From: Cavia porcellus
Taxonomy: Eukaryota > Chordata > Mammalia > Rodentia > Caviidae
Direction of reading: 5' to 3'
DNA length: 64,000 nt
Assembly (NCBI RefSeq): GCF_034190915.1
Contig: NW_026947486.1
Span: forward strand, 17,696,001-17,760,000
The notes beneath the pieces are model-generated. The model was not told the DNA's origin. It did no database searches and saw only the letters and a list, made by a program, of their open reading frames with translations. Positions 11,361 to 21,007 of this stretch are shown piece after piece; position 1 is the stretch's first letter, and the number at the start of each line of letters is the position of its first letter. Made by a program: the position numbers and the translations under genes.

Positions 11361-11678
11361 AAGATTAATTGTAGACCCACATCTCTTACCTCAATTCAAG
11401 AAAAATAAAAATGAATCAAAGATCTAAATACTAAAACAGAAATATTTAATCTGCTAGAACATAAAATGAGTAAACCTTTGAAGACATAAATATACACAAT
11501 AGGTTTCTGAACACACCTTGGGTTGCACAACAAATAATATCAAGAATCAACTGGAATCAGATCAAATTTAAATGTACCTGAACAACAAAGGAAACTTCCA
11601 ACAGAGTGAAGAGAAAACAAACTTTTCCAGCTGCTTCTCAAACAAAGGATTAATGTCTAGAATATATAAAGAACTAAA
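11361..11678 (+). mobile_element. Host L1 no. 2, left part
   Basis: This is an ORF2 fragment from the region 'tagacccacatctcttacc' to 'ggattaatgtctagaatat'. It is split by L1-B and continues at 16495. Its last 11 bases, 'aaagaactaaa' (11668-11678), are the L1-B target-site duplication. Confidence 0.85.
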
Positions 11679-11685
11679 GAGCCCC

Positions 11686-12480
11686 GGAGCCCAGCCTGTT
11701 TGGGACTCCTGCAAATCACCATCGGTGTGCAGAGGAGGGGCTGGGTGGATCTGGGGCGCCTGCATCAGCCTCCACGTGTGTCTGGAAGACTGTGGATATC
11801 TCAGCAAGCAGGGGAGGATCGGAGGTTCCAGAGGCACCACGGCCTGTGGTGAGTGCTCAACGCACTCTGCCCAAAGCCCAGACTCTTCCGGACCCTCCAG
11901 GCTTCCGGGTGCAGTGAAGTGCAGAAGTGGGTTTGAGGCCTCTACATCTGCTTCCCCATCCCGGCTGCACTTGGAGAACTGTGGAGCTTCCAAAGGGTTG
12001 TAGGCCCATGGTATCCCTGGAGCCCAGCCTGTTTTTGACTCCCACATCTCGCCATCAGTGTGCAGAGGAGGGGCTGGGCGGATCTGGGGCTCCTGCATCA
12101 GCCTCCCTGTGTGTCTGGAGGACTGTGGATATCTCAGCAAGCAGGGGAGGATCGCAGGTTCCAGAGACACCGCAGTCTGTGGTGAGTGCTCAGTGCACTC
12201 TGCCCAAAGCCCAGACTGTTCTGGACCCTCCAGGCTTCCAGGTACAGTGAAGTGGAGAGGTGGGTTTGAGGCATCTACATCCGCCTCCGCATCCCGGCTG
12301 AGCTTGGAGAGCTGTGGAGCTTCCAACGGGCAGGTGGGGGCACAGTGTCCCTGAGGCCCAGCTTATCTGGAACTGCAGAGTTCTGAACAGGCAGAGGAGG
12401 GCCATTGGTTCTGCAGGCCCAGTGGCTTGGGGTAACGGGGTGCCAGAGTCTCAGGAGCTGCAAACACAGAAGGGGATTTC
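11686..12480 (+). promoter_or_regulatory. L1-B 5' UTR tandem monomers (333 bp)
   Basis: 'ggagcccagcctg' starts at 11686 and 12019, and a diverged third start lies at 12353. The monomers are therefore 333 and 334 bp plus a partial third unit that leads into ORF1. The two full units look about 90% identical by eye, including 'ctgtggatatctcagcaagc' and 'gcccaaagcccagact'. In rodents, L1 monomers of this kind carry the pol II promoter. Long frames occur on both strands because the unit is GC-rich and a multiple of three. Confidence 0.85.
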
Positions 12481-12543
12481 CAACAGACCCTGAGGAAGCT
12501 TTCAAATAACACTTGAAACACAGAAATATAGGAAAATGACAAA

Positions 12544-13591
12544 ACGAAAGACCAAAATACAACCTCAAACCACCAGCCCACCTCAAGAAACCCTAGGAGC
12601 AATGTATACATAAGAAATTATGTGTACATTCACCTCATGTATCGGACACAATAGCTACTGAAAATTAACAAGCAACTCCAGGAAGCTTTAAAGAAATTCA
12701 AACTCGAAATAATCTCCCAGGTAAAAGAAGAAATGATAAAAGAAATGAAAGAGATTCTAAATATATCTAAAGAAAACACAGATAAAAAATTGGAGGAACT
12801 AAAGAAAAAGATAGAATCCCTAGATGAGCAATATAAGAAACAAACAGAATACATAATGCAGATGCACAGAGATATACAGGAAATAAAAAAACTCCACTGA
12901 AAGTTGTAAAAACCACCTTAATGAAAGTGAAGATAGAATTTCAGACCTTGAAGACAGGATTGTAGCTAGTGAACAGGAAAGGAAAGATCTTTTAAAAATA
13001 ATAAGGAATCAGGAAACAACAATTCAACAACTGCAAGACGATGCAAAGAAGAATAACATAAGAATGATAGGGATTAATGAAAAAGAAGGAGACTACATAA
13101 AGGATATCAAGAGGATATTTAGAGAAGTAATAGCTGAAAATTTCCCAAGCATGAGATCAGAAACTGACATCAGGATCAGTGAAGCATATAGAACTCCAAA
13201 TAGTCATAACCAAAATAAAACTACACCCAGACATATAATAATCACCATCCCAGAAATCCAACACAAGAATAGATTATTAAAAGCTGTCAGAGAGAAAAGA
13301 CAGATCACTTATAAAGGAAAACCTATCAGAATCACAGCAGACTTCTCAGCACAAACAATAAAGTCAAGAAGAGCATGGAGTGAAGTATTTCAGATCCTAA
13401 AGCAAAATGATTTCCAACCTAGACTGATGTATCCTGCAAAACTATCATTCAAAATTGATGGTGAAATATGATACTTCCATGACAAAGAACAGCTGAAGAA
13501 CTTCATGAACACCAAACCAACCCTGCAAAAAATATTGAAAGACAGTTTAGATACACAAAGGAAAAAACCACTAAGCAAAGCAGATGATTAA
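12544..13591 (+). pseudogene. L1-B ORF1 (ORF1p), disabled
   Basis: This is the RNA-binding chaperone of L1, normally a trimeric coiled coil followed by RRM and C-terminal domains. By comparison with L1-A, D and E the start is at 12544-12546, but here it is ACG (CpG decay). A frameshift stop falls near 12611. The region 12650-13050 encodes the Lys/Glu-rich coiled coil. An open stretch from 13064 to 13471 holds the RRM/CTD, with landmarks T-P-R-H-I-I-I, I-T-Y-K-G-K-P-I-R-I and A-D-F-S-A-Q-T. It ends at an AGA-to-TGA nonsense change (13469-13471), and the original TAA is in frame at 13589-13591. ORF1 identity is certain; function is lost. Confidence 0.88.
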
Positions 13592-13631
13592 ACAGAACAG
13601 AAAGATAAAAATGCAACAGCAGAGAGATAAC

Positions 13632-13930
13632 AAGTCAACAATAAACCAGCATTTAACAGTAATAACCATTAATGTAAATGGTCTCAATGCACCAATCAAA
13701 AGAAACAGACTAGCAGAATGGATCAAGAAACAAAATCCAACCATATGCTGTTTACAGGAAATCCATTTAACCCAGAAGGATACTCACAGACTGAAAGTGA
13801 AAGGATGAAAAACAATACTTCATGCAGCAGGAATCCAAAAAAATGCAGGAGTAGCCATTCTGTTTGCAGATAATGTGAACTTTAAACCAACAATGACCAT
13901 AAAGGACAAAGAAGGCCTTGCTCATGGATA
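13632..13930 (+). pseudogene. L1-B ORF2 endonuclease N-terminus
   Basis: The start codon equivalent at 13632-13634 is AAG (ATG in L1-A at 30178). The reading T-V-I-T-I-N-V-N-G-L-N-A-P-I-K-R-N-R, followed by C-C-L-Q-E, is the L1 APE-type endonuclease start and retains the catalytic Asn and Glu. A TGG-to-TGA stop lies at 13806-13808. The sequence then jumps at about 13914-13930 to the ORF2 C-terminal region. Confidence 0.9.
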
Positions 13931-15309
13931 GGAAGAACAAACATTGTGAAAATGGCCATTCTCCCAAAACTGTTATACAGATTCAATGCAATCCCAATAA
14001 AAATACCATCAACATACCTTACCGATCTAGAGAAATCACTCCTAAATTTCATCTGGAACCAGAAGAGACCTAGAATAGCAAAGGCAATTCTAAGCAGGAA
14101 AGACAAAGCAGGAGGCATCACAATCCCTGACTTGAAATTATACTACAAAGCAACAGTAGTAAAATCAACATGGTATTGGAATCAAACAGAGCTGAAGATC
14201 AATGGAATAGATTAGAAGATACAACCACAACTACAAACACACTCAACCACCTTATCTTTGATAAAGGAGCCAAGCAGGTTCACTGGAAGAACGACAGTCT
14301 CTTTAATAAATGGTGCAGGAAAAACTGGCTCTCCATTTGCCGAAAACTAAAGTTAGACCCATGTCTATCACCACGTACTAAATTAAAATCTAAATGGGTC
14401 AAAGATCTGAATATTAAAACAGAAACACTAAATCTATTGAAAGACAAATTGGGTAGAAACCTTGAAGACATAGGAGTAGGTAGAGAATACATGAACAGGA
14501 CTCAAACCGCACGGGAAATACTTCCCAGAATCAATAACTGGGACCACTTCTTATTAAAAAGTTTCTGCATGTCAAAAGAAATCTCCAGCATAGTGTAAAG
14601 AAAACCCACAAACTGGGAAAAGATTTTAGTGAACTCTCTCTCAGACAAGGGACTCTTGTTTAAAACATATAAAGAATTAAAAAAACTCAGACCCCCAAAA
14701 TTCAAAGATGCAATCCAAAAATGGGCATCTGAGATGAATACGCACTTCTCAGATGAAGAATTGCAAATGGCAAATAAATATATGAAAAAATATTCATCAT
14801 CATTAGTCATTAGAGAAATGCAAATTAAAACCACACTGAGATACCATCTCACTCCAGAAAGAATGGCCAGGATCAAAAAAACCAACAACAACAAATGCTG
14901 GAGAGGCTGTGGGGAAAAAGGAACTCTCCTGCACTGTTGGTGGGAGTGTAGACTGGTGCAGCCTTTATGGAGGTCAGTCTGGAGATTTCTCAAAAACCTG
15001 GGATTGGAAGTCCCATTTATTCCAGCTATTCCACTTCTAGGCATATTCCCAGAAGAACTGAAAGCATCATACCACAGTGATATATGTGCACCTATGTTTA
15101 TAGCAGCACAATTTGTATTCGCCAGATCTTGGAAACAACCCAAGTGTCCATCAACTGAGGAATGGATAAAAAAGTTGTGGTATTTCTATACAATGGAGTA
15201 TTATTCAGCTATAAAGAAGGATCACATTGAGATATTTATCAATAAATGGGCGCAGCTTGAGACCATACTCATAAGTGAAATAAATCAATCTCACATGTAT
15301 GAATACTGA
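13931..15309 (+). pseudogene. L1-B ORF2 C-terminal region
   Basis: The frames at 13946-14215, 14170-14598 and 14629-15309 together cover the ORF2 C-terminus from [11 protein letters not shown] to the natural end near 'gaatactga'. They include the cysteine-rich motif region [16 protein letters not shown]. The 226-codon frame (14629-15309) is open to the normal stop and is the best-preserved L1 coding stretch here. Frameshifts separate the three pieces. Confidence 0.88.
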
Positions 15310-16494
15310 ATAGTTTCCCTAATGTAAGTAATGATTCAAATATATAAAAATATGTGGTAATCATGATTCCGCATTATGTGGACTTGAAGCCTTATAAAGT
15401 TTTCACTTATTAATTGAAAAGGCTTTATTCTGGGCTTCTTGATATGGAAATATGTGAAGCTATAGTATATGAAGTTTTATTCAAATATTTCAAGGAAAAA
15501 GACACTATGGTAACTACTATTAAGTCGGGTTATTTGGTGGTGAAGCACTAGGTTGCTGAAACAGGCATGCTTTGACCTGTATTGTTATATTGTTATGTCC
15601 TGTTTTATCTCAATCTCTCCCTTATTCATTAAAATATTATTTAGTTATTTCTTATGTTTTTTTAATTAAGGGAAAAATTTTAAAAAATTAGCAGGATATA
15701 CAATAGTAACTTTTTTTGATTTCCTATTAACTTGTTTTGAAGTCCTGTAATACTCCCACTCTCTTGTTTTGAATGATTAGACTCTGTTACATTCTGTATG
15801 ATAGTATCAAGTTTGAGGGTATAGGCAACTACTTTGAAGGCAATAAGATTCACTAAGATGCTCATTCTGGTTTCACTATTGTCTCCTTTGGAAGTCCTGT
15901 AATGTTTACAATGCTTAAGTTTCATTGGTCTTGTTCTCTACTGTTTTGTTCAACTTTATAATATCTAATGAGATAGACAATTCTTTTTAAGCAAACAAGA
16001 GACATTGTTGATAACCATTGTTGATAACCTTGTACTCTGTTTTACATCATGTGCTATGTCTGTCCTTGATTTTGACTGACAGCTTTGTTTTGCCATATTT
16101 GACTTTATTCTCTCCTCCAAAAAAGTAATAAGAACTAAGGAGTAATAAAACCCAAAATGTGTAAACTTTGTTGTAAAAAAGAGAGGGGAAAAAAGAGAGC
16201 TCTAAAGGATATAACAGCAAGTGTGTTTAGGGATGTTTAATAGCTGACCATATTAATGCTTTTGGTTGGATCATTGAACACAACTGTTTGCAGTCTCACT
16301 GTTTGAATGTCCACTTTGTATGCTTTGATACTGTGATTTGAGCAACTATCTCTAAGATGATAATATGTAATCTATTAACTGGTGATTTCTTACTGTTTTT
16401 TTTTTTTTTTTGTAGTTCTGTATTACGTGTACCCTTACACCGCTTTGTTTTGTTTTGTTTTTTCTCTTTTTCCTTTTAAATAAAATTTTTTTAA
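15310..16494 (+). repeat. L1-B 3' UTR with ~150-bp repeated units
   Basis: Similar blocks (a 'gcaactattttgaaga..aagagacattatggtaac' theme, then 'cttgttttgaagtcctgtaa') recur with anchors near 15510, 15704, 15860 and 16010, plus a further unit near 16330. The end is 'ctttttccttttaaataaaa' followed by a short A-rich run and the TSD. L1-C has only one such unit in a 3' UTR of about 0.39 kb, so unit number varies between copies. Confidence 0.75.
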
Positions 16495-17225
16495 AAAGAA
16501 CTAAAAAATTTAGACCTACCCCAACTTGAAGACTCAGTCAAAAACCTGGCATTTGAAATGAATACTCACTTGTTAGATGAAGAATTACAAATGACCAGCA
16601 AATACATTTAATAATGTTCAGTGTCACTAGCCATTTGAGAAATACATATTAAAACAATCCTGAGATTCCAACTTCCTCCAGAAAATACGAGTATCATCAA
16701 AAAGTCAACCAATAGCACATGCTAGAAAGGCTATGGGGAAAAATAAACTCTTCCTTGTTATTGATAGGAATGTAATCTGGTACGACCACTATGGAAATCG
16801 GCATGGAGATTCCTCAAAAAACTAAAACTAGAAATTCCCATTTGACCACGTATTCCCCTTCTAGGTATCTTCTCAAGAGATTTTAAGTTATTGAATTACA
16901 CTGATATATGCCTACTCATGTTTATAGTAATACAATTTATAATAGCTAAGTCTTGGAGGCAGCCTACAGGTCCATCAACAGATGAGTGGATAAAGAAAAG
17001 ATAGTATTTATATACTATGAATTGCTACTCTGCCATAAAGAAGGATAAATGAAAGGCACCTTGAGACCATAATATTAATTGAAATAAATCTAACACACAA
17101 ATTTAAACATCACATTATTTTAAATGAGAAACCCAAAATGTAAATAAACAGCAAAATAAAAGATAATAGGATATAGTAAGATATATTTCAAATGGGAAAG
17201 TGGAACAAGAGATACAGGGAGTTGG
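16495..17225 (+). mobile_element. Host L1 no. 2, right part
   Basis: This begins with the second copy of the L1-B TSD and collinearly resumes ORF2 ('aaatttagacctacccc', 'ggcatttgaaatgaatactc') to the end of ORF2 ('gatgagtggataaagaaaa'). An old-type 3' UTR follows ('gagaaacccaaaatgtaaat'). Confidence 0.82.
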
Positions 17226-17325
17226 AGGGAAAGACAGGAGGATTGCCATGAATTTGGGACCAGCCTGGGCTACACAGAAAGACTCTATCAAAATAAAAGG
17301 AAGAAAAAAGAAAGAAAATAGAAAG
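17226..17325 (+). mobile_element. B1-like SINE, 3' part
   Basis: 'gacaggaggattgccatgaa' is followed by 'gaccagcctgggctacac' and 'gactctatcaaaataaaa'. This is the right two thirds of a B1-like SINE with an A/G-rich tail. The 5' part is missing. Confidence 0.75.
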
Positions 17326-17335
17326 GCTTAAGAGG

Positions 17336-17900
17336 CTGTTACTCTGTCATCATCACTGACAGCTGCTGAAGTGGATCCTCCAGATATCAGGATAATGTCT
17401 AATTCCAGCCAAAGATAAACAACAGCCTCTGGTTCTCAAGCAAGTATCTCAATATTTTTCATACAAGGATGGCAATATTTTCACTTCTCAAGTGTTTCAG
17501 TAATTTTTGCATTGTCATTGGTGGTGTGGGTGACAAATGATTGCATTAGAAAGTCAGACCTTTCATCAAATTCCTTAGTCTCCCATAGCGTTGATCCCTC
17601 ATGGAGAACTGCCACATAAAACTCAACCTAGGTGGTGGTGTACACACTTGAATCAATACCAAACTGAAAATGAATGTTTTATGAGATGGGTGCATGGCCC
17701 TATCTGGATGGCGAGGAATTTGGTTCATGATAAAGAACCGATAAACTCAGATGGATGAGATAATATGACCCTGTATTCTGGCTGGCAAAAACCACTAAGC
17801 AGTGGACAGACACACAAATACTAATCCGTTCAGAGCTTCAAGGTCAAAGTCACTTTTCTAAGTGAAGCTGGCTCAAAAGTATATACTCCCCTTAAAATGT
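17336..17900 (-). pseudogene. Unidentified coding-like relic
   Basis: On the minus strand one frame reads for about 95 codons with only three stops (TAG, TGA, TGA), each explainable by a single C-to-T change. It contains composition-balanced stretches such as E-F-Y-V-A-V-L-H-E-G-S-T-L-W-E-T-K, then T-H-T-T-N-D-N-A-K, then E-L-D-I-I-L-I-S-G-G-S-T-S. Upstream the same sense continues in the two other frames (M-N-Q-I-P-R-H-P-D-R-A-M-H at about 17727). This looks like a frameshifted processed pseudogene or an exon relic. I do not recognise the parent. No introns, poly(A) tail or TSD were found, so a chance open frame is not excluded. Confidence 0.4.
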
Positions 17901-18353
17901 GTCTGAGAGGTTTTATTAAAGTAGTTCAGGTCCATAAATTAAGAACAAGAAACAAATGTTTCCTTTAAAAAAAGTAAGCTCTGGTTTCAAAGGTATATAT
18001 GAGGTAAATTATGCTAATACTAGAGATTTGTAGGAATGCCAGTTTGAGTGAGACCTTGTGCAGAGATTGCAGAGGTAATGGTGGACAGATTTATCTTAGG
18101 GTAAGGAACAGATATTTGTAAAAAAAAAAAAAGTTGGGGGGGGGTAGGGGGGACCATGAACTGATGGTAAAAGGAGGGAAAAGATAAGTAAAATCAAAAG
18201 TTATACATGATATTAACTTCATGCTTCTAAGTCTGATTCCCCAAAATGCCAAAAGTTTTGTAGGGTGATAAAGGAAGAAAACAGGAAGAAGAATAGAAAG
18301 ATACAGAGATAAAATAAAAACAGCAAAATAAGGATATGAAGTATTTCTATGAT
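17901..18353. other. Unassigned; contains poly(A) and G-run
   Basis: No gene or repeat family is recognised. A 13-bp A run at about 18120 is followed by a G-rich run (about 18135-18152, nine Gs then six) that might form a quadruplex. Confidence 0.5.
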
Positions 18354-18368
18354 CAATACTTGGAACTG

Positions 18369-18808
18369 GCCTTTCCCATGAACGAGCAGCAGTCATGGAC
18401 TAAGAACAGAACCAAAAAGTCAGTCTATCCATTCCATGAACCAGCAGCAGCCATTTGGCTGGGAAGAGAACCAAGAAGTCAACCTGCATTTCCTGTGAGC
18501 GAGTCAGTGCATGGGCTGGGAGTAAATAAGAGCACCCTCTCTCTTCCCCCACAGGCAACTGGCTGATTCAGAGAAACATGAGCTGGGATGATAGAAACTG
18601 AGGAAAAAAAAACTTAATGCTTTTACTGTTTGATTGACTTCGTAGGCCTAAAGCCTGTAGTCTGAGCACCTTTTTAGAGGATACCAATATGAAATATAGC
18701 AACTATGGGAAATTTTCTTCTGTCTTGTTTTTGAAATTCAATATTGTTTTCACTGTTTTTGTTTTTGTTTTGTTTCATCTTATTGTTTTGTTTTATTCTC
18801 TTCGAAAA
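18369..18808 (+). mobile_element. L1-tailed small retroposon, copy 1
   Basis: The 5' part has ~58-bp tandem units with 'atgaacgagcagcag', 'atgaaccagcagcag' and 'gtgagcgagtcagtgca' at about 18377, 18435 and 18493. A middle segment ('acaggcaactggctg') follows. The 3' part resembles the L1 3' UTR unit ('ctgtagtctgagcacctt', 'cttctgtcttgtttttgaaa') and ends 'tttattctcttcgaaaa'. Imperfect TSDs 'caatacttggaactg' (18354-18368) and 'caattgcttggaagtg' (18809-18824) flank it. It has no coding capacity. The second copy is at 56298-57001. Confidence 0.55.
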
Positions 18809-18824
18809 CAATTGCTTGGAAGTG

Positions 18825-19322
18825 AGTCTAGAGGGATATAACTTTCAGAAATTAGGAGATGAATAATAAGAAATAATCAGTGAAGATAACAGAGATCATA
18901 AAATTTGGATGGAGTCTTATTCTATCATTGCTGATAGCAATTGCTGACTATCCAAGGTCATTTAATGTGCCACTTAGGGAGACAGGGTCTGTCTCTGTGT
19001 GCTTATATCCCTCAAAGGAGTTTAAGAAACTAAAATCTCCAGTAAAAGAAGACATAATTGTGATTTGACACTGTAAACTGTGTTGAATTTGGAGGCATAA
19101 ATATAGGGGAAATACAATCTCATTTACAGTTGATAGCCCTTAACTCTTCTATGAAGCCATTAGACGTTTATTTATAAGAAGTACAGGAATGCAATCCACC
19201 TGAACCAGTGAATTTTAGTTCCTCAGCTGCTTCATAATGCCATAATTGGCATAATGCAATAATTTTATAAATTACTGAAGCAAATTAGGAAACAGTATTT
19301 TGGGATCTCATCAGGCTTCTTA
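18825..19322. other. Unassigned unique sequence
   Basis: No gene or repeat family is recognised. The 62-codon frame at 18880-19068 has no resemblance I can name. Confidence 0.5.
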
Positions 19323-19642
19323 TATTAGTCAGTTTCTTGTCACTGGAGCGAAATAACCAGTAGGTGTAATTTAAAAGAGAAGTTTATTTTGGTTTACAGT
19401 TTCAGTGGATTCTGTCTGTGGTCTGCCAACTCCAAGGCAGAAATAGTGTGGCAGAACATCATAGCAGAGAAAATCATCATGGGTCATTGCATGGCAGTAA
19501 TGAACAAAAGAGATATAAAACGAGACAAAGAGGAGAGTACACTTCTCCTGGCCGTGTCCGCAGTGCTCTGACCCTTCCAACCAAGCCCCACCTCTTAATG
19601 TGAGACTTTTGGTGAGATAGATCTAAACCATAATGTTTTACC
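19323..19642 (-). mobile_element. MaLR-type LTR (minus), left LTR
   Basis: 'tattagtcagtttcttgtca' is followed by 'agaagtttattttggttta', 'ccaaccaagccccacctctt' and 'agatctaaaccataatg'. This is the reverse complement of an ERVL-MaLR LTR, whose sense 5' end is 'cattatggtttagatct'. It pairs with the related sequence at 22106-22366 around a MaLR-like interior. Confidence 0.68.
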
Positions 19643-20241
19643 AAAGGTCTCCAAAAAGCTCATGTTCATCTCATTATGTAAAACGCACTTAGTTCATCTA
19701 TTAGCATTGCCAAAGTCTTAACAGTTTCAGCATTGCCACAAAGTCCCAAGTCCAAAGATTTCTCTGAGATTTAAGGCAAAATCTAGCTGTGACGTCTGTA
19801 AAAATCAAAAGAAATTTAAATACATTCAACATACAATGAATGACACAGGATAAGTATTTTCATTCAACATGGAGAAGTGGGATAGAAAAAATATTATCAG
19901 ATACTGAAACAAAGCAAAACAAACATTAAATCCTGTAGCTTGGTTCCACACAGACATCATTAGCTCCAGACAAGTAAACATGGAGTCTTGTCTTCCATGA
20001 GAAAAAGGATCACTTTGTGCTCAACAGTGCCTGAATAATCTACTGTAATAATACTTTAGCCTGTGGAATTATCCTCAATTGCCCACCAGCTGGATGAAGA
20101 AGAAAGGATGAGAATGGAAGAAGAATATAGTAATAAATACTATCACATATTTTTAGAGTAACCTTTTAGTAATATGGATGACAGTGGCCTTTTCTCTATT
20201 CAAAAATGAAAAAATCATTTATATGCAATTATAAACAACAT

Positions 20242-20334
20242 TCAGCGGCATAAGCGCCTGCCTTGCAAGTGTGCAGTCATGAGTTTGATCCCTAATACCG
20301 ATTAAAAAAAAAAAAGGAAAAAGACAAAAAAAAA
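20242..20334 (+). mobile_element. 5'-truncated ID SINE inside the ATXN3 retrocopy
   Basis: It starts within the A box ('tcagcggcataagcgcctg'), has B box 'gtttgatccc', and ends with an A run, 'ggaaaaagac' and a poly(A). Retrocopy sequence resumes with 'aagaaagaaaataagaaaac', matching the codons after the catalytic His. It is therefore younger than the retrocopy. Confidence 0.9.
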
Positions 20335-20500
20335 GAAAGAAAATAAGAAAACCAATGGCTTAATTTGAATTCTCTCTTGACTGGTCCAGAATTAATATCA
20401 GATATATACCTTGCACTTTTCTTAGTTCAATTACAACAGGAAGGGTGATTTACTAGATTGTGAAGCTGAACAGCTTCTCCAGATGATCAGGGTCTAATAG

Positions 20501-21007
20501 ATGCATCGACCAAAAGTCATTGAAGAAGAATTAGCACAGCTGAAAGAGCACAGAGTCCTTAAAACAGACATGGAACAAATCTTAGAAGGAAATGATGGAT
20601 CGGGAATGATAGATGAAGATGAGGAGGATATGCAGAGGATGCTGGCACTATGTCCTCAAGAAACTGACATGGAATATGAAGAAGCAGATACTCACAGGGC
20701 TATTCAGCTCATTATACAAGGTAGTTCCAGAAATATATCTCAAGATGTTCCACAGACACCAAGCACAAATCTTACATTTGAAGATCTATGGAAAAGAAAA
20801 GAAGCCTACTTTGAAAAGCATCAGCCACAGCAGCAGGAAGATCCATTAGGACAGGCTTCACAGCTACCTGAAACGCCTACCACAAATTCAGGAGCACTTG
20901 GGAGTGATCTAGGTGATTCGATCAGTGAAGAAGATATGCTTCAGGCATCTGTGACCATGTCTTTTGAAACTGTTACAAATAATTTGGAAGCAGAAGGAAA
21001 AAAGTAA
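20501..21007 (+). pseudogene. Open C-terminal ATXN3 frame (168 codons)
   Basis: This is an uninterrupted frame within the retrocopy, starting at a Met that is internal in the parent. It covers the three ubiquitin-interacting motifs (UIMs). The conserved Ala...Ser pair of UIM1 reads M-L-A-L-C, UIM2 reads A-I-Q-L-I (Ser lost), and UIM3 reads S-V-T-M-S (Ala lost). These are the residues that contact ubiquitin, so binding is unlikely to survive. No promoter is evident. The open frame probably persists by chance. Confidence 0.7.

Larger units (their letters stand above)
11679..16494 (+). mobile_element. L1-B: nearly full-length L1, internally deleted
   Basis: This 4.8-kb L1 inserted inside an older L1. 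Perfect TSDs 'aaagaactaaa' lie at 11668-11678 and 16495-16505. Order: 333-bp 5' UTR monomers (11686-12480), ORF1 (12544-13591), ORF2 endonuclease start (13632-13930), ORF2 C-terminus (about 13930-15309), and a 1.2-kb 3' UTR with repeated units. About 2.1 kb, including all of the reverse-transcriptase core, is absent relative to L1-C. The target site (TTT/A on the bottom strand) fits the L1 endonuclease. It cannot be autonomous. Confidence 0.96.

Noticed and set aside
14629..15309. 226-codon frame as an intact protein gene
   Set aside because: It is the C-terminal part of L1-B ORF2, separated by frameshifts from the rest and lacking the RT core.
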